Below the pieces are notes generated by a model. It was not told the origin of the DNA, made no database searches, and saw nothing but the letters and a program-made list of their open reading frames with translations. The position numbers and the translations under genes are program-made. Shown one piece after another: positions 26,632 to 36,315 of a stretch of 64,000 bases of DNA. The stretch is from Ancylobacter polymorphus (lineage in GTDB: Bacteria; Pseudomonadota; Alphaproteobacteria; Rhizobiales; Xanthobacteraceae). The stretch spans positions 434,001-498,000 of the forward strand of contig NZ_CP083239.1 in the NCBI RefSeq assembly GCF_022836935.1, given 5' to 3'. How positions within the stretch are numbered: the stretch's first letter is position 1; the number at the start of each line of letters is the position of its first letter.

Positions 26632-28407
26632 TCAGACGCCGTGCGACTGGAGCCACATTTCCAGCAACGCCACCTGCCAGAGCTCCGAGCCGCGCAGCGG
26701 CGTGATGTGGGAGACGGGATCGGCGAACAGAGTGTCGAGATAGTCCTGCCGGAACAGGGAGCGCTCGCGCGCCGCCTGCGAGCCGAGTACGTCGCGCACC
26801 ATGTCGAGATAGGGGCCGGAGATGTATTTGAGCTGCGGCACCGGGAAATAGCCCTTGGGCCGGTCGATCACCTCGTGCGGCACGACCAGCCGGGCGGCCT
26901 CCTTCAGCACGCCCTTGCCGCCCTGCGCCAGCTTGAACTCCGGCGGAATGGTGGCGGCGAGTTCCACCAGCTCATGGTCGAGGAAGGGCACGCGCGCTTC
27001 CAGCCCCCAGGCCATGGTCATGTTGTCGACCCGCTTCACCGGATCGTCGACCAGCATCACCTGCGAATCCAGCCGCAGCGCCCGGTCCACCGGGGTCGCC
27101 GCGCCCTCCGCCAGCAGATGGGCGGCGACGAGGTCGCGGCTGACATCGCTGTCCGCCAGCCATTGCGGATTGAGCTGCCGGGCGAGCGTGGCATGGTCGC
27201 GGTCGAAGAAGCCGCGCGCATAGTCGCCCACCACGTCGTCACTGTCGGCGAGCGGAGGGTACCAGTGATAGCCGGCAAACACTTCGTCCGCACCCTGGCC
27301 GGACTGCACCACCTTGATCGACTTCGAGACCTCGCGCGAGAGCAGGTAGAAGCCGATATTGTCATAGGACACCATCGGCTCGGACATGGCGTGGATGGTG
27401 TCGGGCAGCGCGCCCATCAGGTCGGCGGACGGCACGAAGATCTTGTGATGGTTGGTGCCGAAGTGCTTCGCGATGAGGTCGGAATAGACGAACTCGTCGC
27501 CCTTCTCGCCATTGGCCTCCTCGAAGCCGATGGAATAGGTGGCGAGATCGCGCTGCCCCTCCTGTGCCAGCAGGCCGACGATGATCGAGGAATCCACCCC
27601 GCCCGACAGCAGCACGCCAACCGGCACATCCGCCACCATGCGCCGGCGCACGGCGGTGCGCAGCGCGTCCAGCACCCGGTCGCGCCAGTCATCGGCGGAG
27701 AGGGTGACATCCTCCGCCCGGCGTTCATAGGGCGGGCGCCAATAGACGCGCTCGGTGAAGGTGCCGTCCGGCGTATAGCGGCGCACTGTCGCCGGCGGCA
27801 GCTTGCGCACGCCCTTGAGAATGGTGCGCGGCGGCGGCACCACGGCGTGGAAGCTCATATAGTTGTGCAGGGCGTCGCGGTCGATCGTTGTGTCGACATC
27901 CCCCGCCGCCAGCAGCGCCGGCAGGCTGGACGCGAAGCGCAGGCGCTTGGTCCCTTCCGTATAATAGAGCGGCTTGATGCCGAAACGGTCGCGCGCCAGC
28001 ACCACCGCCCCGCTGTCGCGCTCGGCGATGGCGAAGGCGAACATGCCATGAAAGCGCTCGACGCAGGCCTCGCCCCAGGCGTGATAGGCCTTGAGGATGA
28101 CCTCGGTGTCGCCGTGCGAGAAGAAGCGGTAGCCCTTCGCCTCCAGCGCGGCGCGCAGCTCCGGATAATTGTAGATGCAGCCATTGAAGGTCAGGGTCAG
28201 CCCGAGTTCGGGGTCGACCATGGGCTGTGCGGCCTTGTCGGAGAGATCGATGATGCGCAGGCGGCGATGGCCGAAGGCGACAGGCCCCCGCGCTTCCAGC
28301 CCGGCCCCGTCTGGTCCGCGCGGCGCGAGCACATCCATCATGGACGCAATGGCACGCGCATCGGCGAAGGACCCATCAAAGCGAACGTCTCCGGCAATTC
28401 CACACAT
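26632..28407 (-). CDS. asnO: N-acetylglutaminylglutamine amidotransferase (asparagine-synthetase-like)
   Basis: 591 residues. The start is ATG 28407 because Cys2 in MCGIAGDVRF must become the N-terminal nucleophile of the class II glutaminase domain (to about 210); an upstream in-frame start would block it. The synthetase domain carries the PP-loop LLSGGVDSSIIVGLL. Homologous to asparagine synthetase B, it amidates the NAG-glutaminyl-glutamine made by ngg to give NAGGN, an osmoprotectant of rhizobia and pseudomonads. Context with ngg and M42 genes distinguishes it from true AsnB. Confidence 0.9.
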   Translation of the reverse strand: MCGIAGDVRFDGSFADARAIASMMDVLAPRGPDGAGLEARGPVAFGHRRLRIIDLSDKAAQPMVDPELGLTLTFNGCIYNYPELRAALEAKGYRFFSHGDTEVILKAYHAWGEACVERFHGMFAFAIAERDSGAVVLARDRFGIKPLYYTEGTKRLRFASSLPALLAAGDVDTTIDRDALHNYMSFHAVVPPPRTILKGVRKLPPATVRRYTPDGTFTERVYWRPPYERRAEDVTLSADDWRDRVLDALRTAVRRRMVADVPVGVLLSGGVDSSIIVGLLAQEGQRDLATYSIGFEEANGEKGDEFVYSDLIAKHFGTNHHKIFVPSADLMGALPDTIHAMSEPMVSYDNIGFYLLSREVSKSIKVVQSGQGADEVFAGYHWYPPLADSDDVVGDYARGFFDRDHATLARQLNPQWLADSDVSRDLVAAHLLAEGAATPVDRALRLDSQVMLVDDPVKRVDNMTMAWGLEARVPFLDHELVELAATIPPEFKLAQGGKGVLKEAARLVVPHEVIDRPKGYFPVPQLKYISGPYLDMVRDVLGSQAARERSLFRQDYLDTLFADPVSHITPLRGSELWQVALLEMWLQSHGV

Positions 28408-28591
28408 ACGGCTCTCGGTCTCCTGTGGCTGGGGCATCGGCCCGGGAGCGGTGGCATCGTCCGATCCGACCTACTCCGATAGGGATAAGCACCGGGGGCG
28501 CGTTTCGTTTCATCGCGACCAACGGCTTTCGAGCCGAGGGCGCGCTGTGTCCTATCGTTACGCGGCTAAGAAACAGGCTGGGGGAGGTCGA

Positions 28592-29284
28592 TCAGGGCGC
28601 CGCCCCGCCGGGCGCGGCCTCGGCCTCACGCGCCTGCCGGATGCGGGCGTCGACGCCCTGAAGCGCGACCTCGGCCACCGCTTCCAGATCCGCCCGGCCG
28701 ACGCCGTCGCGGGCGAGAAGCGACATGCCCCCCTGCACGGTCTGGAGGAAGCGGGCAAGGGCGTGGCAATCGAGGCCGGCGGGCAGTTCGCCTTCCGCAA
28801 CGCCGCGCGCCAGCCGCGCGGTGAGCCGTTCCAGCGTGGTTTCGCGGGCGGTGCGCAGACGGTCGCAGAGCGCGGGATGCGCCTCGCCATCCACCGCCGC
28901 GAGCGCCACCATGCAGCCATGGGGAATGTCGGCGCGACAGCCGGTCAACGCCGCGGCGGAATCGAACAGCAGCGCCGCGACCGCCTCGCGTGCCGTTGGC
29001 GCCGCCTGGAAGCCGGCCCAGACCAGCCCCTCATAGCTCTGCCCGTAATGGCCGAGCGCTTCGACATAAAGCGCTTCCTTGCAGCCGAAAGCGGCATAGA
29101 GGCTGGGGGCACCGATGCCCATGGCGGCGGTGAGATCGGCGACGGAGGTCGCCTCATAGCCCTTGGTCCAGAACAGCCGCATCGCCTGCGCCAGAGCCGC
29201 GTCGCGGTCGAAGGCGCGCGGGCGTCCCCGGCTGCGGGCCGGGCCGGCGGGACGGTTCGAGGCGGGGCCGTCTGAATTCTGCAT
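28592..29284 (-). CDS. TetR/AcrR-family transcriptional regulator
   Basis: 230 residues from ATG 29284. The N-terminal HTH is at about 20-70, with FDRDAALAQAMRLFWTKGYEATSVADLTAAMGIGAPSLYAAFGCKEALY, the typical TetR signature. The C-terminal ligand domain is helical and not assignable. It is transcribed divergently from an SDR gene, with a 30-bp near-palindrome in between, so it probably represses the SDR gene and itself. An in-frame start 48 bp upstream would extend into the operator region. Confidence 0.88.
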   Translation of the reverse strand: MQNSDGPASNRPAGPARSRGRPRAFDRDAALAQAMRLFWTKGYEATSVADLTAAMGIGAPSLYAAFGCKEALYVEALGHYGQSYEGLVWAGFQAAPTAREAVAALLFDSAAALTGCRADIPHGCMVALAAVDGEAHPALCDRLRTARETTLERLTARLARGVAEGELPAGLDCHALARFLQTVQGGMSLLARDGVGRADLEAVAEVALQGVDARIRQAREAEAAPGGAAP

Positions 29285-29328
29285 CGTTCGATATATAAAG
29301 GCTTGACCGTCCCGATCAATCGCTTTAG

Positions 29329-29358
29329 CCATTTATGTATCAATCACTATATAAATGG
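29329..29358. promoter_or_regulatory. Candidate TetR operator, 30-bp near-palindrome
   Basis: CCATTTATGTA and TATATAAATGG form 11-bp arms with one mismatch around an 8-bp centre. The site is AT-rich against a GC-rich background and lies between TetR and SDR genes, 8 bp before the SDR start. Confidence 0.65.
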
Positions 29359-29365
29359 ATCGATC

Positions 29366-30106
29366 ATGAGTGAACTGGCTGGAAAGCGCGCTTTGGTAAC
29401 GGGCGCCTCGCGTGGCATCGGGGCGGCCATCGCCCTGGCACTGGCGGAAAAGGGCGCGGATGTCGCGCTCACCTATGAGCGCTCGGCCGAGCGCGCGGGA
29501 GAGGTGGTAAGCCGCATCGAGGCGCTGGGCCGGCGCGGGCTGGCGATCCAGGCCGACAGCGCCGATCCGGCGGCGGTGAAGCGCTCGGTCGACGAGGCGG
29601 TGGCGGGGCTCGGCGGGCTCGACATTCTCGTCAACAATGCCGGCATCGCCCGCCAGGGCCCGGTGGCGGAGATCAGCCTCGCCGATCTCGACGCGCTGCT
29701 GAACGTCAATGTGCGAGCCGTGGTGCTGGCCTCGCAGGCGGCGATCCCGCATCTGAAGGCCGGCGGCCGCATCATTTCCATCGGCTCCTGCCTCGGCGAG
29801 CGCGTGCCCTTTGGCGGCGTGACGGTCTATTCCATGACCAAATCGGCGCTGCTGTCCTTCACGCGCGGCCTCGCCCGCGAGTTGGGCCCGTCCGACATCA
29901 CGGTGAATGTGGTGCAGCCCGGCGCCACCGACACCGACATGAACCCGGCCGATGGCGAGCACGCCGACGGCATGCGCGCCCTCACCGCGCTGGGCCGCTA
30001 CGGTGCGCCGGCCGATATCGCGGCGGCGGTCGCCTTCCTCGCCAGCCCCGCAGCACGGCAGATCAGCGGCACCGCCCTGACCGTCGACGGTGGCTTCAAC
30101 GCCTGA
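29366..30106 (+). CDS. SDR-family oxidoreductase
   Basis: 246 residues of the classical short-chain dehydrogenase family. NAD(P)-binding TGASRGIGAAIALAL is followed by LDILVNNAGIA, a catalytic serine in IISIGSCLG, Tyr and Lys in VYSMTKSALLSF, and a C-terminal ISGTALTVDGGFNA. Quite similar to 3-oxoacyl-ACP reductase-like enzymes of unknown substrate that accompany TetR regulators. ATG 29366 is right after the palindrome, so repressor binding would block transcription directly. Confidence 0.9.
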   Translation: MSELAGKRALVTGASRGIGAAIALALAEKGADVALTYERSAERAGEVVSRIEALGRRGLAIQADSADPAAVKRSVDEAVAGLGGLDILVNNAGIARQGPVAEISLADLDALLNVNVRAVVLASQAAIPHLKAGGRIISIGSCLGERVPFGGVTVYSMTKSALLSFTRGLARELGPSDITVNVVQPGATDTDMNPADGEHADGMRALTALGRYGAPADIAAAVAFLASPAARQISGTALTVDGGFNA

Positions 30107-30190
30107 CCCAGCCATCCGCGCGCCCATTTACGGGGCCGGCGGCAAGGCGGGCCGCAAAGGCCCAGGGGGAAAGCCCTAAACCACACGGCC

Positions 30191-30214
30191 GGGAGGCGAT
30201 ACGCATCGCCTCCC
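30191..30214. terminator. Hairpin after the SDR gene, terminator-like without T tract
   Basis: GGGAGGCGAT-ACGC-ATCGCCTCCC is a perfect 10-bp stem with a 4-base loop. No T run follows (ACTCCCTC), so it may be a Rho-dependent or processing signal. The surrounding 30107-30373 holds no gene. Confidence 0.45.
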
Positions 30215-30373
30215 ACTCCCTCATCCAGCGATCGCGCGCGGGAGGGAAATGGGGGCTTTCGGTTGACGACCGGAGGCACGTGGCCTACGAGTTGCAGATT
30301 ATACCATTTCGCATTATCGACACTCCTTCGCCTCGCCGCTCTTTCTCTGCGCCCACAAGGCTCATTTTGCGCA

Positions 30374-32761
30374 ATGTCGACCGATGAATCTCGCGTCCGT
30401 TATTGGCTTTTCGGCGAAAATACGCAGAATTTCGGCGATTATATTTCTGAATACTTGATATCGCACCTCTTCTTCGACCATCGGCCCGGCACGTCCGGCA
30501 TCCACATCATCGGCAGCGTGATCGACGACATCTTCGTCCCGCCGCACGCCGCCAGGGAACGCCCGGTCGTGTTCTGGGGATGCGGCGTGCGCGAACCCGG
30601 TGGTCTGTCGCAGGCAAACCGGCCATCGACCGAGATTCGCGCCGTACGAGGGCCGCTGAGCGCCGCCGAACTCCAATTTGGCGCCGATGTGCCGCAAGGC
30701 GACCCGGCGTTTCTCCTTCCCGCGCTTTACCGCCCGCGAAAGCTGGAGGCGCTGCGCGGAAAAACCCTTTGCATCCCGCATTTCCATGACACGCGCGACG
30801 ATGAGGCTCTTCGCGCCGCCTCGGGCTGCGATGTGGTGGTGCGCACCACGATCGCGCCGTCGGAAAAGGCACTGACCTATGTCATCGATGCGATCTTCTC
30901 CGCCGATTTCGTGCTCGCCTCGGCCATGCACGCCTGTCTGGTCGCCGCGGCCTATCGGCGGCCTTTCGCCTTCTGGAGCGGAAAGAACATCGACCTGCCG
31001 TTCAAATGGCGCGATGCGGCGCTGTCGCTCGACATCCCCTGCGTCTTCGTTTCCCATATCGACGAGGGCCGGCGCCATTATGCCGAGGCCATAGCGCCGG
31101 CGATCCGGCTGCCGGACATGCGGCCGAGCCTGATGCGCGCCCCGCTGCTGGTGCGGGCGTCGGGGCTCGCCGCAGTCCTGCGCTGGTACCGGGACAATCC
31201 GCTCGCCGACGGGCCCGCCGACCCGTTCGAAGACAGCGAGGCGCTCGCCCGCTTCGCGACGGAGCAGCAGGCGCTGTTCGACAGCATCGTGGCGGAACCG
31301 CTCCGCCGGCCGGAGCCGGCGCAAGCGCCTGAGGCCCCTCCCCGCCCCGGACCTTTACCCCGGATGCTGTTTGAAAAGGACGGCACGCCGAGGCTGGCCC
31401 TGCGTCGCCTGCTGTTCCACACCAGCGGCAAGCCGCGCCGCCTGCTCCGGCTCTGGTTCATGCGCCATGGCGCGCCACCCCGCCTGCTCCAGCCCTGGAT
31501 GCGAAGCGAGGCCTACCGCGCCTTGCCCAAGGCGTTTGGCGTTCACGCCGCCGCGAGACCTCGTGCCGACGGCCCCGGCATCCCGGACGCGGCCTCGGCC
31601 GTGCTGCCGGAGCGCCCATTGGCCGGCATACCGATCGTCGAAGACCGCCCCCGGGTGCTCATCATCGACGGCACCTATCCCACGCCCGACCGGGATTCCG
31701 GCTCCATCGACGCGGTCCATTTCGTGCGGATCTTCAGGGAACTCGGATACAGCGTCTATTTCTGTGCCACCGGCAGTTTCAGCTCCGGCGCACTGGACGC
31801 CGTTCAGAGCGACGCCAAGGTGCGCCTTCAGCATCTCGGCGCGATCGTCGTAGACGATGTCTATGCGCGCAGCCCCGACGATTTCATCCGCGCGAATAGC
31901 TTCCTGTTCGATCTCTTCTTTCTGTCCCGCGTGTATGCCGGCGGGCACTTCTATGAGACGATACGCGCACACGCCCCAGAGGCACGGATCCTCTTCAATA
32001 CGGTGGATCTGCATTTTCGGCGGGAAGATCGAGAAGGCCGGCTCGAAGACAACCCGGCCAAGATCGACGCCGCACGCGCGACCCGCGAGAGAGAACTGCA
32101 CCTTGTGCGCCAGGCGGACGCAGCCCTCGTTGTCTCGCAGGACGAGCTGACGCTGCTGCGCAGAGAAGCGCCGGAGGCCCGCGTCCACGCCTTCCCGCTG
32201 ATCCGCGCTATTGCCGGCCGGGACACCGATTTTGCCGCCCGGCGCCATATCGGGTTCGTCGGCGGCTACAAACACCAGCCCAACATCGACGCCGCGCTCC
32301 ACTTTCTGGAGGCGATCTGGCCGCGCATCCGTGGAGAACTGCCGGAGGCTCAGTTCCACCTCATGGGCGCCGACATGCCCGATTGCCTAAGCGCCCGGAC
32401 GGATCCCGGCCTGGTGATCGTGGGACATGTGCCGGATTTGCGCGCCGCTTTCGAGGACATGCGGCTGACCGTGGCGCCCCTTCGCTATGGCGCCGGCGCG
32501 AAGGGCAAGGTGCTGTCCAGCCTGACCCATGGCGTGCCCTGCATCTGCACCTCGATCGCCGCCGAAGGGATGCAGTTGGGCAGCGACGGGGGCATTCTGG
32601 TCGCCGACGCCCCCGAGGACTTCGCCGCGCTGGTGGTGCGCGCCTATCGCGACGAGCCCTTGTGGCAGCAGCTTTCGGCCGATGGGCTGCGCCGCGCGGA
32701 GGAACATCACAGCTTCGCCGCCGGCCTCGCCCGTATGACCGCGATCATCAAAAACCTTTAG
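30374..32761 (+). CDS. Polysaccharide pyruvyltransferase-glycosyltransferase fusion
   Basis: 795 residues from ATG 30374. The N-terminal part (to about 310) resembles polysaccharide pyruvyl transferases (WLFGENTQNFGDYISEYLI, VFWGCGVRE, IRAVRGPLSA, PQGDPAFLLP, FVLASAMHACLVAAAY). The C-terminal part (about 430-795) is a GT-B glycosyltransferase with RPRVLIIDGTYPTPDRDSGS, RHIGFVGGYKHQPN, the acceptor region GHVPDLRAAF and the donor-binding LRYGAGAKGKVLSSL. A linker of low conservation joins them. One protein could both pyruvylate and extend a surface glycan. No other glycan genes lie beside it; the nearest are the pseudogenes at 703 and 2362. Confidence 0.8.
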   Translation: MSTDESRVRYWLFGENTQNFGDYISEYLISHLFFDHRPGTSGIHIIGSVIDDIFVPPHAARERPVVFWGCGVREPGGLSQANRPSTEIRAVRGPLSAAELQFGADVPQGDPAFLLPALYRPRKLEALRGKTLCIPHFHDTRDDEALRAASGCDVVVRTTIAPSEKALTYVIDAIFSADFVLASAMHACLVAAAYRRPFAFWSGKNIDLPFKWRDAALSLDIPCVFVSHIDEGRRHYAEAIAPAIRLPDMRPSLMRAPLLVRASGLAAVLRWYRDNPLADGPADPFEDSEALARFATEQQALFDSIVAEPLRRPEPAQAPEAPPRPGPLPRMLFEKDGTPRLALRRLLFHTSGKPRRLLRLWFMRHGAPPRLLQPWMRSEAYRALPKAFGVHAAARPRADGPGIPDAASAVLPERPLAGIPIVEDRPRVLIIDGTYPTPDRDSGSIDAVHFVRIFRELGYSVYFCATGSFSSGALDAVQSDAKVRLQHLGAIVVDDVYARSPDDFIRANSFLFDLFFLSRVYAGGHFYETIRAHAPEARILFNTVDLHFRREDREGRLEDNPAKIDAARATRERELHLVRQADAALVVSQDELTLLRREAPEARVHAFPLIRAIAGRDTDFAARRHIGFVGGYKHQPNIDAALHFLEAIWPRIRGELPEAQFHLMGADMPDCLSARTDPGLVIVGHVPDLRAAFEDMRLTVAPLRYGAGAKGKVLSSLTHGVPCICTSIAAEGMQLGSDGGILVADAPEDFAALVVRAYRDEPLWQQLSADGLRRAEEHHSFAAGLARMTAIIKNL

Positions 32762-32905
32762 CATCGGGGAACGGAGCCTGGCGGAGCTGCGGCGCGAGGG
32801 CGATCACCCATGCCGTAGCCATCCGCGCTCATCCCCGCACAGCGGCTCCGGCCTTTTCATCCACCATGCCCTATAATCGCTACAGCTTTGCCGTAGGCCG
32901 CAGGC

Positions 32906-33373
32906 ATGAACAAACCCGTCCCCGTGCCGCCCGCCATTAATCGCCTCCTTTATGGGGCGGCGTTCGCCTGCGTCCTCATCATCGTGGTCCTCTCACTGCT
33001 CCCTGCCGAGGAGATGCCGCGCACGGGCATTCCCGATGGCACCGACCATTTCATCGCCTATTGGGGCACGGGCGGCCTGATGGCGCTCGCCTTCCGGGGG
33101 CGCGGCGCGGTGCTGGCGCTTGCGGGTCTTGCCCTGGTCGGCCTTGGCGGCCTCATGGAGGTGCTGCAGCAGCTCTCGCCCGGCCGCTCCACGACATGGA
33201 GCGACTTTCTCATGAGCGGCGGAGGGGCGCTTGCCGGCCTCCTCATGGGGACCATAGCGGCCCGCATCATCAGCTATGGGCGCCGGCAGTACAGCGAGCG
33301 CCTCGACAGCCTGCCCCACCTCGGAGCCCCCATGCCGCCGACGCCTGCGCCTGTTCGGCGCGGGCGTCCGTGA
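32906..33373 (+). CDS. VanZ-like membrane protein
   Basis: 155 residues with four hydrophobic segments. LLYGAAFACVLIIVVLSLLP, TDHFIAYWGTGGLMALAF and GLMEVLQQLSPGRSTTWSDFLMSGGGALAGLLMG match the VanZ-like family, in which a conserved acidic/histidine face is seen (HFIAYW, EVLQ, SDFL). The function of most members is unknown; it is not evidence of glycopeptide resistance. Monocistronic by appearance. Confidence 0.78.
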   Translation: MNKPVPVPPAINRLLYGAAFACVLIIVVLSLLPAEEMPRTGIPDGTDHFIAYWGTGGLMALAFRGRGAVLALAGLALVGLGGLMEVLQQLSPGRSTTWSDFLMSGGGALAGLLMGTIAARIISYGRRQYSERLDSLPHLGAPMPPTPAPVRRGRP

Positions 33374-33408
33374 GCCGGTAAACCGCCTGTCGGATGAGGC
33401 CGGCCCCC

Positions 33409-33840
33409 TCAGGAGCCGACACCCGCCATCTCGTTGCTGACGGCCTCCTCGTCCGCCTCCACGCTGACGACCGTGAGCGTATGGACCGTGCCGTCACGGG
33501 CCGTCCACTTCATCGACTGTCCCCCTGAGAGCCCGATCAACGCCACGCCCATGGGTGTCATCACGGATACCTTCCCCGCCAGAATATCGGCCTCGCCGGG
33601 GAGAACGAGCGTCACGGTGCGGTCGTCGCCGTCATCGGTGGTGAACCTGAACCGCGAGCCGAGGCGCACGAAGGGCGAGCCCGGCTTCTGCGTGGCCACA
33701 ACCCGCGCCCGGTCCAGCTCGGTGTACAGCTCCTCGGCAAGGTCGGGATGGCGCGACGCATAGCTGTCCGCCAGCTTCGTCAGGCGTGCGTGGTCGTCGC
33801 TTGTGATGAGGATGGCCGGCTTGCGGCTGGCGAGTGCCAT
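33409..33840 (-). CDS. rnk: Rnk-like nucleoside diphosphate kinase regulator (GreA/GreB C-terminal domain)
   Basis: 143 residues. ATG 33840 follows GGAG with suitable spacing; a TTG further upstream would overlap this site. An N-terminal helical arm (ILITSDDHARLTKLADSY, ELDRARVV) precedes a GreA/GreB-like FKBP-fold domain (VRLGSRFRFTTDDGDDRTVTLVLP, VMTPMGVALIGLSGGQSMKW). Rnk proteins bind RNA polymerase near the secondary channel but lack the Gre coiled coil. The C-terminal extension here is acidic. Confidence 0.82.
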   Translation of the reverse strand: MALASRKPAILITSDDHARLTKLADSYASRHPDLAEELYTELDRARVVATQKPGSPFVRLGSRFRFTTDDGDDRTVTLVLPGEADILAGKVSVMTPMGVALIGLSGGQSMKWTARDGTVHTLTVVSVEADEEAVSNEMAGVGS

Positions 33841-34234
33841 TGAAGTCTCCAATTGAAATGACCGCAGCGCGCGGCGCGCGCTTCGCGTGTCGTTAGTCTG
33901 ATGATGTGGATTGTGCCGCCCAAGGCGGCTTCGCGACCTACAGCCTGAGACCGCGCGCCCCGGTGCCAGGGCGCAGGGCGGCCCAGCCGGGGGCTAGTGT
34001 CCCGCGATGGGACACACCCGAAAATGCTGATATTGTGCGCGTGCGATAGGCATGCCCAGAAGGTGGGGGTAGCTTTCCCCAAAGTCAAATCCTGAACGAG
34101 CAACCTCGGGCGGGCAACCTCGTTCAGCTTTGTCGACCGCCCAAGCTAAAACGGCTGCGAGCACCGTTCTGCAGCAAGAGCGGCCACAAAAATCTCGATA
34201 TCTCAATAAGTTCTTGATTTTTCAGGAACATGAA
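33841..34234. other. Gene-free stretch with an inverted repeat
   Basis: I see no gene in this 394-bp region. It holds a GTGTCCC-GCGAT-GGGACAC inverted repeat at 33997-34015 and two similar phrases (GCAACCTCG) near 34099 and 34115. The right end is AT-rich just before the tRNA-Thr 3' end. Confidence 0.5.
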
Positions 34235-34309
<75 letters not shown>

Positions 34310-34563
34310 GCCGGCTCTCGGTGGGCAGGGCCACCAAGGCGCGGGGACGTTTGCCACAGTGTGCCGGTCGGCGCAAGCGTCCGGCGTGCAAATCCCCAAA
34401 GCCTGTGCATGCCGTGGACAAGCCGGCGCGCGGCGGCGCCCTCAAGGCCCCTCCCCCGCCGGGCGCGGGCCGGCCCTTCCGCCCATAGCCGGGGCACAGT
34501 AGAAGATCGGATCACCGGCAAACAAGGCGCGCCGGTGGCGAAACGCGACGCGGAGGCGACGGG

Positions 34564-34755
34564 ATGAGTGGCGAGGGGGAAACCGAGCGGGCCGAGCGGC
34601 TCGCCGCCGCGCTGCGCGCCAATCTCGCCCGGCGCAAGCAGCAGGCGCGCGGGCGTCGGGAGAGTCCGCCGGCAACCGAGGCGACCGATGCCTGCCAGCC
34701 ACCGCACGCCGGAGCGCGGCCGCAGACGCCAGCCCCCTCCGACGGCGAGGGTTGA
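34564..34755 (+). CDS. Small hypothetical protein, charged
   Basis: 63 residues, starting MSGEGETERAERLAAALRAN, then LARRKQQARGR. The helical, Arg/Glu-rich N-terminal half followed by a Pro/Ala-rich acidic tail resembles small unknown proteins commonly encoded just before murA in alphaproteobacteria. No domain is recognisable and no role can be assigned. The neighbouring frame is also open, but this frame has the family-like start. Confidence 0.55.
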   Translation: MSGEGETERAERLAAALRANLARRKQQARGRRESPPATEATDACQPPHAGARPQTPAPSDGEG

Positions 34756-34920
34756 GCGCGCGTTGTCGCAGGCCGCGCCCCGCGCTAAAGATGACGGGAA
34801 CAAGGATGGGGCGCCACGAATCGGCCCCATCGCCCAGACATGCCGCTGCCGACAGGCGCCGGACGCGACCGGATCGCGCGGGTCGCGCCGCTGTCGCGCG
34901 CTGAAGGAGTACCTGACCTC

Positions 34921-36210
34921 ATGGACCGCATCCGCATCGTCGGCGGCAATCCGCTCAACGGGACGATCCCGATCTCCGGCGCCAAGAACGCCGCCCTGCC
35001 GCTGATGGTCGCCGGCCTGCTCACCGACGAGAAGCTCATTCTGGAGAATGTCCCGCGTCTGGCGGATGTCTCGCAGCTGCAGCGCATTCTCGGCAACCAC
35101 GGCATCGACATCACGGTGAACGGCAAGCGGCGCGGCGACGACGCCAATGCCGGGCAGACGCTGGAAATCGACGCGCGGGTGATCGTCGACACCACCGCGC
35201 CCTATGAGCTGGTGTCCAAGATGCGGGCCAGCTTCTGGGTCATCGGCCCGCTGCTTGCGCGGATGGGCGAGGCCAAGGTCTCGCTGCCCGGCGGCTGCGC
35301 CATCGGCACGCGCCCCGTCGACCTGCATATTGCGGCGCTGGAAGCGCTGGGCGCCGAGATCGAGATCGATGCGGGCTATGTGCTGGCCCGCGCGCCGAAA
35401 GGGCTGAAGGGCGGCCGCATCGTCTTCCCGAAGGTGACGGTCGGCGCCACCCATACCGCGCTGATGGCGGCGAGCCTCGCCGACGGCGAGACGGTGATCG
35501 AAAACGCCGCGCGCGAGCCGGAGATCGTCGATGTCGCCGACTGCATCAACGCCATGGGCGGGCGCATCGAGGGACAGGGCACCTCCACCATCCGCATCAC
35601 CGGCGTGCCGCGGCTGCGCGGTGCGCGCCACAGCGTGCTGCCCGACCGTATCGAAACCGGCACCTATGCCATGGCGGTGGCGATGACGGGGGGCGACGTG
35701 CTGCTTTCCGGCGCGCGCGCCGATTTGCTGGAGACGGCACTCGACACGCTGCGCGAGGCGGGGGCGGAGATTTCCGTTTCCAATGAGGGGCTGCGGGTGA
35801 AGCGCAACGGCGCCGGCATCTCCCCGGTGACGGTGACGACGGAGCCTTTCCCCGGCTTCCCCACCGACCTTCAGGCGCAGCTGATGGCGCTGACCACCCG
35901 GGCACGCGGCACCTCGCACATCACCGAGACGATCTTCGAGAACCGCTTCATGCATGTGCAGGAGCTCGCCCGGCTCGGCGCCCGCATTCATCTCGACGGC
36001 GAGACCGCCACCATCGAGGGAGTGGAGCGGCTGAAGGGCGCCCCGGTCATGGCCACGGATCTGCGCGCCTCGGTGTCGCTGGTCATCGGCGCGCTCGCCG
36101 CCGAGGGCGAAAGCATGATTCACCGCGTCTACCACCTCGATCGCGGCTTCGAGCGGCTGGAGGAGAAGCTCTCCGCCTGCGGCGCCGAAATCGAGCGCCT
36201 GGCGGGCTGA
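34921..36210 (+). CDS. murA: UDP-N-acetylglucosamine 1-carboxyvinyltransferase
   Basis: 429 residues of normal length. Seen are [21 protein letters not shown] (Lys for PEP), the fosfomycin-target Cys in [15 protein letters not shown], and the distal [23 protein letters not shown] region (here [13 protein letters not shown]) with [13 protein letters not shown]. It catalyses the first committed step of peptidoglycan synthesis, adding enolpyruvate to UDP-GlcNAc in the cytoplasm. ATG 34921 follows AAGGAGTACCTGACCTC. The Cys suggests fosfomycin sensitivity. Confidence 0.96.
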   Translation: MDRIRIVGGNPLNGTIPISGAKNAALPLMVAGLLTDEKLILENVPRLADVSQLQRILGNHGIDITVNGKRRGDDANAGQTLEIDARVIVDTTAPYELVSKMRASFWVIGPLLARMGEAKVSLPGGCAIGTRPVDLHIAALEALGAEIEIDAGYVLARAPKGLKGGRIVFPKVTVGATHTALMAASLADGETVIENAAREPEIVDVADCINAMGGRIEGQGTSTIRITGVPRLRGARHSVLPDRIETGTYAMAVAMTGGDVLLSGARADLLETALDTLREAGAEISVSNEGLRVKRNGAGISPVTVTTEPFPGFPTDLQAQLMALTTRARGTSHITETIFENRFMHVQELARLGARIHLDGETATIEGVERLKGAPVMATDLRASVSLVIGALAAEGESMIHRVYHLDRGFERLEEKLSACGAEIERLAG

Positions 36211-36315
36211 GCCCGGCTACGCAGTCTTCCGCAGCCTCTTGGACGTCCGCAACCCCTTGCCGGAGCGGGGTTGCGGCGCCATCTGTGCCGCGAGTGAGGC
36301 GGCGGAGAGAATGAC

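Noticed and set aside
32906..33373. VanZ as antibiotic-resistance gene
   Set aside because: No other van genes are near; VanZ-like proteins are widespread with unknown roles.
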